Shown here: positions 14,423 through 20,385 of the stretch, in pieces
Layout of the letters: every line of letters begins with the position of its first letter
Numbering within the stretch: the stretch's first letter is position 1
Virus record (IMG/VR): IMGVR_UViG_3300002488_000043
Span: 1-29,963 of that record
DNA: 29,963 bases
Source: a virus
Reading direction: 5' to 3' (one strand)
The notes under the pieces: generated by a model
Told to the model about the DNA's origin: nothing
What the model saw: only the letters and a program-made list of their open reading frames with translations
The model's database searches: none
Made by a program: the position numbers and the translations under genes

Positions 14423-15547
14423 CTAATCTTCTTCTGGTTTTTCAGATTCATAAAAATCTTCTGCTTTACCTTCACGATTTTTGAATTTTTTAATTACATC
14501 ATCGTCAATAATAGACAGAACACTTTCTCTGAAGTTTTCATTTTTGAGTTTTTGTGTCCAACCCTTTCTCTGAAATCTTTCTTCTGTGCCGTCATTCAAA
14601 ACCAGGGTAAACCAAGCACCAGACTGTTTAAGTCTTTCGGATATTTGAATTGCTTCAAACCAACTCTCTTCATCTTGAATACCAACAGTATCTGTGTTAC
14701 CCCAAAGAATTTTGAAATTGCAATGTCGACCAGCTGTTCCAAACCTAGACTTCTCTAGTTTTGCCTTAACTTCTGATCCTACCCTAAAGCCATTATCGTC
14801 CGTGACATAAGATGCCTTGGACTTTCTACCAGTTAGCCATACTCGCAAAGAATATGCGTAATGCATGGCCTTGCCACCAGGAGTAACCCATGGCGTAACC
14901 ATGGCTTCAGCTGGGGTTCTGGTAATGTTTGTCTTAAGCTGATTTAAGACAACAAATGTTGCTTGCTTGTTAGCAATGGGAACAGTTAGTTTTGACATGC
15001 CCTTTGATAAAATTCTTGGCTTAACTGCCATTGAAGATTGCGGATTGAAATCCCCTTCAATATCAGATATTGATGGTGTTAAGGCTAAAGAATCCCAGAT
15101 AAACAGCCATTTGTTATCTGTGCTTAATAATTCTTCAATTGTTTCAAGCACAAACTCAACACTCTCAGCTTGTAGATAAATTAATTTACTTAAATCACAA
15201 CCTGACTTTTGCAAAAAATCAGAATCAATAGCTGATTCGCTATCAAAATAAGCAACATCCATACCCATTTTTTGAGCATTAGCTGCTATTTGTGCCGCCA
15301 TAAAAGATTTACCTGTAGCCTCAAGTCCTGCAATTTCTGTTACCTTTCCAACCGGTACACCGGCTAGCTTACCTTTGCATATAATGGAATCCAACCAGCG
15401 TGAACCAGTTGAAATCCATTCTTTTACATCGGTAGGGTTTTCTTCTTCTAGGCTGTGGGCAATTTCTCTGCCTGTTTTCTTATTAATCAGCTTTCGAATA
15501 TCACCCAGCGATAATTTTCCGGTTCTTATTTTACTTACTTTTGCCAT
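14423..15547 (-). CDS. uvsX: RecA/UvsX-family recombinase
   Basis: Strand-exchange ATPase for recombination-dependent replication and repair. The 374 residues show Walker A GLEATGKS (74-81), the catalytic Glu in AYFDSESAID (99-108), Walker B LFIWDSL (148-154), the RecA-like VVLNQLKTNITR (199-210) around loop L2, and TPGGKAMHYAYSLR (222-235). The acidic C-terminal tail (YESEKPEED) matches RecA and UvsX. It follows the FKBP gene by 2 nt with a weak ribosome-binding site, so coupling is likely. A terminator ends the unit 28 bp later. Sharing a transcript with the gp32-like SSB fits T4, where gp32 and UvsX work together. The symbol is by family analogy. Confidence 0.92.
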   Translation of the reverse strand: MAKVSKIRTGKLSLGDIRKLINKKTGREIAHSLEEENPTDVKEWISTGSRWLDSIICKGKLAGVPVGKVTEIAGLEATGKSFMAAQIAANAQKMGMDVAYFDSESAIDSDFLQKSGCDLSKLIYLQAESVEFVLETIEELLSTDNKWLFIWDSLALTPSISDIEGDFNPQSSMAVKPRILSKGMSKLTVPIANKQATFVVLNQLKTNITRTPAEAMVTPWVTPGGKAMHYAYSLRVWLTGRKSKASYVTDDNGFRVGSEVKAKLEKSRFGTAGRHCNFKILWGNTDTVGIQDEESWFEAIQISERLKQSGAWFTLVLNDGTEERFQRKGWTQKLKNENFRESVLSIIDDDVIKKFKNREGKAEDFYESEKPEED

Positions 15548-15549
15548 GC

Positions 15550-15993
15550 TTACTCACTAATGTTCATAACTTCAATTTCAAAATTTAAGCTTTTACCAGC
15601 CATAGGGTGGTTCAAGTCTAGCTCAACATTTGAATCTGAAAAAGAATTGATAGTGGCAATAAATGGTCGACCCTCCATGTCCCTGCCCTGAATTACCTCA
15701 CCGATTTGAAAATTAAAATCCGGTGGGAATGCATTTTGCGGCACTGTTTGCACAAGTTCTGGATTTAGATCTCCATAAGCCTGCTCCGGGGAGAGTTTAA
15801 TATTTTTAACCTCACCCAACTTCATTCCAACAACTGCTGAGTCGAAACCAGAAATCATTTGTCCTGATCCAACCTCAAAAGTAATCGCCTCGTTACGTTC
15901 CCGGGAGCTATCAAACTGTGTACCGTCATCCAGTGTCCCAACATAGTGAACATCAACTGTCCTTCCGCTCAATACTTTTCTCAACTTACCCAT
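15550..15993 (-). CDS. FKBP/SlyD-type peptidyl-prolyl cis-trans isomerase
   Basis: Folding catalyst of 147 residues. The FKBP core is clear: VDVHYVGTLDDGTQFDSSRE, then ITFEVGSGQMISGFDSAVVGM and GEVKNIKLSPEQAYGD, and the closing LDLNHPMAGKSLNFEIEV as in SlyD and other bacterial FKBPs with an inserted flap domain. No signal peptide is present, so it is cytoplasmic. The SlyD His-rich metal tail is absent. Start: the ATG at 15993 has AAAGGAG 8 nt upstream; an in-frame upstream start at 16026 would lie in the terminator stem and is rejected. Its place between the SSB and the recombinase is unusual and suggests a chaperone for replication proteins or a need for high expression. Confidence 0.9.
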   Translation of the reverse strand: MGKLRKVLSGRTVDVHYVGTLDDGTQFDSSRERNEAITFEVGSGQMISGFDSAVVGMKLGEVKNIKLSPEQAYGDLNPELVQTVPQNAFPPDFNFQIGEVIQGRDMEGRPFIATINSFSDSNVELDLNHPMAGKSLNFEIEVMNISE

Positions 15994-16010
15994 TATATTC
16001 TCTCCTTTAT

Positions 16011-16043
16011 AAAAAATTAGAGGCACCTGTAACCCCGTGCCTC
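16011..16043 (-). terminator. hairpin with T-tract between SSB and FKBP genes
   Basis: Minus-strand GAGGCAC (16043-16037), a 10-nt loop, GTGCCTC (16026-16020), then TAATTTTTT (16019-16011). It lies 16 bp after the SSB stop and 18 bp before the FKBP start. It is probably a partial terminator giving more SSB than FKBP/UvsX transcript; the AA interruption makes it leaky. Confidence 0.65.
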
Positions 16044-16059
16044 CCTGCGGTGTAAAAAA

Positions 16060-16821
16060 CTATGAACCTAAAAGGTCATTGAAAGCGGCCTCAACAGCGT
16101 CGTTTGACGCACCCGACGTTGCATCGGTTGATCCCCCGTATTGCTCAACTTCTGACTGAGAAGTCTCAGCGTCTAGGAACGCATCAAGCATTGCCTGTGC
16201 TTCTTCTGGTGACTTTCTTTCAAACAATTCTTCAAAGTTGGGAATTGTTTCCAGAAGCTCAGCACATCGATCTTCGCCACCAACATTATCATCGCAAAGT
16301 ACTGTCTTGCGTGGTCGGGGACGAATATCGGTTCTAGGGAACCTTTCACCAGCTGGCTTACCATACATAACCTTGAGGTCATTACCCATGTCTGGGTCGG
16401 TAATGTCGCCGTAGTCCGGATCTAAGACAATGTTAAGGAGCTTCTCATAAGCCATCTTACCATAACCCCAAACTCTAATACCTTGATTTTCTTCACCTCT
16501 TACAAGAACAGGTGAAAAGAACCTTTGTTTGGCGAACATGTCTTTAGCCATCCTCTTACTTTCTTCTGTACCCTCATTCCATAGTTTGTTACCAAAATCA
16601 CAAACTGGACAACTGTCTCCAAAATTTCTCTTGGGACACAAGAAACCACCCGGCGCTACATTATAATGAAACCACTTCTCCTTAAAGGGATCACCATCAG
16701 CAGTTGGAACAATTCTTACATTATTCTCGCCATCTTGGGGTTTCCAAAAATCTGTTTTTGAACTATCCTTGCCGGATAGTGTATTCAATTTTGATCGCAT
16801 TCGATCTAGATCTAGAGCCAT
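16060..16821 (-). CDS. single-stranded DNA-binding protein, T4 gp32-like
   Basis: Coats single-stranded DNA at the fork. The 253 residues show the gp32 layout: a basic N-terminal segment (LDLDRMRSKLNTLSGKD), an OB-fold core with a zinc site His52-Cys62-Cys71-Cys74 (WFHYNV, FLCPKR, SCPVCDFG; spacing 10, 9, 3 against 13, 10, 3 in T4), and an acidic Ser-rich tail ending NDAVEAAFNDLLGS that would recruit partner proteins. Start: the ATG at 16821 has AAGGAGG 6 nt upstream; the longer frame from 16896 passes through the leader hairpin and is rejected. It heads the unit with FKBP and UvsX. Its leader resembles the structured gp32 operator, so autogenous control is possible. Confidence 0.9.
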   Translation of the reverse strand: MALDLDRMRSKLNTLSGKDSSKTDFWKPQDGENNVRIVPTADGDPFKEKWFHYNVAPGGFLCPKRNFGDSCPVCDFGNKLWNEGTEESKRMAKDMFAKQRFFSPVLVRGEENQGIRVWGYGKMAYEKLLNIVLDPDYGDITDPDMGNDLKVMYGKPAGERFPRTDIRPRPRKTVLCDDNVGGEDRCAELLETIPNFEELFERKSPEEAQAMLDAFLDAETSQSEVEQYGGSTDATSGASNDAVEAAFNDLLGS

Positions 16822-16864
16822 AATAAACCTCCTTATTTTGTTTTTTTGCTCATTGGCTATAGCA

Positions 16865-16884
16865 GGTCGGCAAATTTCCCGACC
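16865..16884 (-). promoter_or_regulatory. hairpin in the 5' leader of the SSB mRNA, possible autoregulatory operator
   Basis: Minus-strand GGTCGG (16884-16879), an 8-nt loop and CCGACC (16870-16865) in a leader of about 67 nt, followed by an A-rich run down to the ribosome-binding site. T4 gp32 binds its own leader through a 5' structure plus A/U-rich single strand. The loop UUUG could pair with CAAA downstream, but only for 4 bp. Function is inferred. Confidence 0.45.
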
Positions 16885-16894
16885 AACTTTATAC

Positions 16895-16922
16895 ACTATA
16901 ACATATCTGAAATTTAAATCAA
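16895..16922 (-). promoter_or_regulatory. sigma70-like promoter for SSB/FKBP/uvsX
   Basis: On the minus strand TTGATT (16922-16917), a 16-bp spacer and TATAGT (16900-16895). The -35 overlaps the stop codon of the FtsZ-like gene. Start near 16888. Confidence 0.6.
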
Positions 16923-17767
16923 GTCTTTTTTGAAGAATTTTGAATTTTTGTTGAATGAGCTAAAATATAACCACAATCTTCATCATAGTCTGTTGAATAA
17001 ATACCATAACTAACTTTTGTGTCGCTTAAAGTCTTTTTCTTAACTTGATCAACTATTTTTTTATGCAAACCTTTTTCATTCCTCAATTTTTTTTCAGGTA
17101 TGCCATAATAATACCGGGCATCTCGAATAAAGTCAAGAGGAAAAAATAATTTTTCTTGACCAGTTTTTGAATTTAAAATCCCAAAGGTTGAAATTTTTGC
17201 AAATTCTACTGGATCTGAAAAGGTATCTGAAACAGACTGGATATGATTGTAAACATTTATCATATGAAATGCTGAGACTATCGTTTCATTTATTCTTGGA
17301 TAATAATCAAAAACAGAAGCATCTTCAACCAGGCTACTTAAGCTGTCGTTTGAAGCAAGAAATATTCTATTAAAGACATTTGATCTTGCATATTCCTGGA
17401 AAATATTGAATGCGATTTTTTCTTGCAAAAATTTAGTTTCGCTTAACAATTCAACTTCTGGCTTTACATACAATATATTAATTTTACAATTTTTGTTTAG
17501 TTTTTCTAGAATGACCAAAGAGGCACCTGAAGTGATACTAGCTCCAGAGACGATAAACAAAATCCCTCCTTTTATATTCTTTAAAAAGTTAGCTATTTTT
17601 AAATCCTTGGTTTCATATTCTTCGGGATTAGAAAACTTTGGGATTTGTAAACAATCCTTATCTTTCTGAATTTCAGAATCTATTTTATATACTCTATATT
17701 GTGAGTATGCTTTAAATTTATCTGCTATTCGACATCCCACGCCACCTAACCCAATTACCGTTTCCAT
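16919..17767 (-). CDS. divergent FtsZ/tubulin-like protein
   Basis: No close match is recognised, but the 282 residues follow the FtsZ GTPase domain in order. The start METVIGLGGVGCRIADKF resembles the FtsZ opening (VIGVGGxGxN). GGILFIVSGASITSGASLVI occupies the place of the tubulin signature GGGTGTG. INILYVKPEVELL, a helix, then FNRIFLASNDSLSSL match the FtsZ segment VAVVTKPFxFEG to LIxIPNDKLL. DPVEFAKISTFGIL resembles the FADVRTVM region. The signature loop keeps only some glycines, so GTP binding and polymerisation are doubtful. A ThiF-like Rossmann protein is an alternative for the first 30 residues only. The gene overlaps the polymerase upstream by 13 nt and has AAGGA before its ATG. Position suggests a role in replication or DNA positioning. 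Confidence 0.5.
   Translation of the reverse strand: METVIGLGGVGCRIADKFKAYSQYRVYKIDSEIQKDKDCLQIPKFSNPEEYETKDLKIANFLKNIKGGILFIVSGASITSGASLVILEKLNKNCKINILYVKPEVELLSETKFLQEKIAFNIFQEYARSNVFNRIFLASNDSLSSLVEDASVFDYYPRINETIVSAFHMINVYNHIQSVSDTFSDPVEFAKISTFGILNSKTGQEKLFFPLDFIRDARYYYGIPEKKLRNEKGLHKKIVDQVKKKTLSDTKVSYGIYSTDYDEDCGYILAHSTKIQNSSKKT
17108..17136 (-). promoter_or_regulatory. possible internal promoter inside the FtsZ-like gene
   Basis: On the minus strand TTGACT (17136-17131), a 17-bp spacer and TATTAT (17113-17108). It is within coding sequence about 200 bp before the SSB promoter and could add to SSB expression. In AT-rich DNA this could occur by chance. Confidence 0.3.
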
Positions 17768-18954
17768 GTAAAGTCCTTCATCTGTCCAAAATTATTTCCA
17801 ACTTGCACGTTTGTTTTGAATTTACCAAACCTTGTATTTTCAAACAACGTTGCTATCTCATATATCTTATTAAAGTCCTGTCTCGCAAAATCTATAGTAA
17901 TTGAATCGTGCATTAAAAATGCAACCTTGCTCTGCCAACCCTGCAACATTTTAAAAACTTTGTATGCTTGCTCTAAGAATATATCACTTGAAGTCGATTG
18001 CAAAATATAATTTACACTGTGAAATTCATCAGACAATATCTCTCTATGAAATGGTGTTGAGACTTTTTCACCATCCCAGAATTTCTCTCTCAGCGCGTCT
18101 CTATTATAAAATTTATCAATCATGTGATCTTTTGAATTTGGATTGTAAAGCCATGCAAAAATTCTTTTCTTTGCCTCGGGCCTTGTTATAGATCCATTAA
18201 ATATATTTTTAATATTCCAGTCATGGATGTCAATGTCTGGTTGAGATTGATCGTTTAAAGCTAAAAATGTTCTTATCTCTGCTGCATTAAAATCTAGCTC
18301 CAAATAAACATCATTGGTGGGTTCTATATATTTTCTTAGATCTTTATCCAAAGTTAGTATTGGAAAAGATCTCTTTTGAGAACTTAATCTCCCTGTCTTT
18401 GTGCTGAACATTCTATATCTTATAAAGTTATCAAACTTGTTTTTATTTTTTAGAAAGTTTCTAGCTTTTGGAGCAAAAGAATCTTTCTTGAGAGCTTTGT
18501 AATTAATTTTGATTTCTTGAGATTTTATATCTTCAATCATTTTTGTAATCTTAAGCAGATGATCATAGTTTAGAGGCTTTTCGTGTGTATTAAAGACATG
18601 CTTGGTGATAGTGTTCTTTAATTCAAGATATGTTTTCAGGTTATTGTGAGGTATCAAGTCAAAAATACAGTTTTCTTTCAAATCAACTTTTGCAATTTTG
18701 AGAGATTTAATAAATGCTTTGATGTTATTTAATGTTTCAATATTATCTTGCTTTAAGCTTTCTGGGCACGCTTCGAATATTTCTTCACTTTGAGCATAAA
18801 GTTGTGCATATTCTATGGTTTCATATTCTTTAAGTGGCTTAGAGTATTTCCACGTTTTAGAAAATTCATCTAAACTATATTCATGGAACTGTAAGTTTCC
18901 ATTACAATAAACACCAACACATTCTTGTTTGTCGTCAATACTCTGAAAATACAT
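17755..18954 (-). CDS. compact family A DNA polymerase (no exonuclease domain)
   Basis: The 399 residues carry all polymerase motifs of the Pol I family and little else. TGRLSS (187-192) is followed by motif A LELDFNAAEIR with catalytic Asp221, Glu226 and Arg228. Motif B, RPEAKKRIFAWLY, keeps Arg258, Lys262, Phe266 and Tyr270 in the Pol I spacing but lacks both glycines. NYILQSTSSD (315-324) precedes motif C LMHDSITID with His349 and Asp350, where the usual Glu after Asp is Ser351. The first 175 residues show no 3'-5' or 5'-3' exonuclease motifs. AAAGAGG precedes the ATG. It may act in primer replacement or repair beside the DnaE polymerase. It begins 9 nt after a virion gene and overlaps the FtsZ-like gene. 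Confidence 0.85.
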   Translation of the reverse strand: MYFQSIDDKQECVGVYCNGNLQFHEYSLDEFSKTWKYSKPLKEYETIEYAQLYAQSEEIFEACPESLKQDNIETLNNIKAFIKSLKIAKVDLKENCIFDLIPHNNLKTYLELKNTITKHVFNTHEKPLNYDHLLKITKMIEDIKSQEIKINYKALKKDSFAPKARNFLKNKNKFDNFIRYRMFSTKTGRLSSQKRSFPILTLDKDLRKYIEPTNDVYLELDFNAAEIRTFLALNDQSQPDIDIHDWNIKNIFNGSITRPEAKKRIFAWLYNPNSKDHMIDKFYNRDALREKFWDGEKVSTPFHREILSDEFHSVNYILQSTSSDIFLEQAYKVFKMLQGWQSKVAFLMHDSITIDFARQDFNKIYEIATLFENTRFGKFKTNVQVGNNFGQMKDFTWKR

Positions 18955-18963
18955 TATACCTCT

Positions 18964-20382
18964 TTAGTATCCACCACCACCGCCACCTGAGCTGCCACCA
19001 CCGCCAGAGGACATACCACCGCCGCCATATGACATAGAGGAAACAGAGGGGGAAGCGGGAGCAGCGGTAGTAAGAGAGCCCTGTAAATTTGCACCTGTAG
19101 AGCCAAGTATCTCACTCGCCATTGCTAATCCGGCGCCGGGTCCGCCGGCTTCTAGGCCGTAAAGATCCGCTGCGGCCTCTGAAATAGAGGTTCCCAAAGA
19201 TCCGCCTTCGGGGTCAAAATTAATATTAAAATTTAGTTTTTTTAATAAATTTATATCGTAATTCATAACAAACAAGTTTACATAAAAATATAAATACGCT
19301 GTGGTTTTATAGTTCTTTAAAAGGTTTACTTTCTTTTTCAGATCGCGGATTTTATCTTTTGTAACTTTTGCTCCAATCTCTTTTAAGCGAATTTGTAAAT
19401 AAATATCTAACAAGTTTAACTCACTTATTTTAGAATTTAATTCATCTTTTGTCAATACTTTTCTGATGGAAGATTTCTTTTTTATAGTTTCACATATTTT
19501 CGTTTTTTGTCTGATTGGAAAATTAGTCATAAAAGTAAAATATATATCATAGATAAAAGATCGCAGATACTCCCTATCAGCGAGATATGTTGGGTAGCAA
19601 TAATCTGAAAAATAGTTATTTGGTTCAGTTAGGCCATACAACTTCATGTACTCTTTGAGTTGGGGTGAATTTAAATTTGCAACCAAAGTCCAAGGTGCGT
19701 TTTTGTTTATCATAAATCCAAACTTATTAGCGATATTAACTAAAGAGTTAAAATTTTCAGATTCAACTATTGTGTTTTTAATTTCATCATCGCCATGATC
19801 GGCTTCTAGTAATTCTATAGATAAGCCGCTTACTCTTCCCGGACAAAGAGGGGATGCTGTAAAGCCTGTCAAAGTTAATGGAAAATCACCGGCATGATTA
19901 TTTACAAAAGTATTAAATTTTTTAAGTATATCATCTAATCCTGAAATTGCATCACTGTTTGGAGCCAAATAAGTATTGATAAAATAATCTCTCATTTGTT
20001 CTGAGTGTCTATCATAATAATCGAACATACTTTCCCAAGCTCTTTTTGGAACAAGGTCGGTAACATCACCTGTTATGGGTAAAATTCTTTCTTTTGCGGC
20101 CTGATGATTATAAAATCTAACCATGTCCTGAAAAGCATCAACCACAAAATCAACAGCGAACATGTTTTGACCTTCGTTAAAGTAACCTAATCCAGATCTA
20201 GGTAATACAAAAACTGGATTTCCTAGTAAATCAACTCTACCATATAGTGGCTTTTTATACCAAAAATCTATTATTCTTTTTTTATCTCTAACCCTTTCAA
20301 CAGAATTTATCTTATATTCTTCTCGGGAATAGAAAGCGTGCTTTCCATTGATATTATTTTTTGCTGGTTCGTAGAAAGCCAT
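18964..20382 (-). CDS. probable virion protein with Gly-rich C-terminal tail
   Basis: Function not recognised. The 472 residues are mostly a folded, aromatic-rich protein (for example RVDLLGNPVFVLP and AFQDMVRFYNHQAA), with a lysine-rich helical part around 300-370. The end is a low-complexity tail rich in Ala, Ser and Gly (SYGGGGMSSGGGG to the final Tyr). No signal peptide or membrane anchor is seen. It starts 3 nt after the preceding large tail protein, so it is in the tail and baseplate operon. A structural or tail-completion role is likely from position. It is the last structural gene before the polymerase, with only 9 nt between them. Confidence 0.6.
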   Translation of the reverse strand: MAFYEPAKNNINGKHAFYSREEYKINSVERVRDKKRIIDFWYKKPLYGRVDLLGNPVFVLPRSGLGYFNEGQNMFAVDFVVDAFQDMVRFYNHQAAKERILPITGDVTDLVPKRAWESMFDYYDRHSEQMRDYFINTYLAPNSDAISGLDDILKKFNTFVNNHAGDFPLTLTGFTASPLCPGRVSGLSIELLEADHGDDEIKNTIVESENFNSLVNIANKFGFMINKNAPWTLVANLNSPQLKEYMKLYGLTEPNNYFSDYCYPTYLADREYLRSFIYDIYFTFMTNFPIRQKTKICETIKKKSSIRKVLTKDELNSKISELNLLDIYLQIRLKEIGAKVTKDKIRDLKKKVNLLKNYKTTAYLYFYVNLFVMNYDINLLKKLNFNINFDPEGGSLGTSISEAAADLYGLEAGGPGAGLAMASEILGSTGANLQGSLTTAAPASPSVSSMSYGGGGMSSGGGGSSGGGGGGY

Positions 20383-20385
20383 GGC

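Noticed and set aside
15994-16026. Upstream start for the FKBP gene
   Set aside because: It would lie in the terminator stem; the ATG at 15993 has a strong ribosome-binding site and matches the family start.
16822-16896. 25-residue N-terminal extension of the SSB
   Set aside because: The stretch covers the leader hairpin and the -10 region; the ATG at 16821 has AAGGAGG and family-like N-terminal residues.
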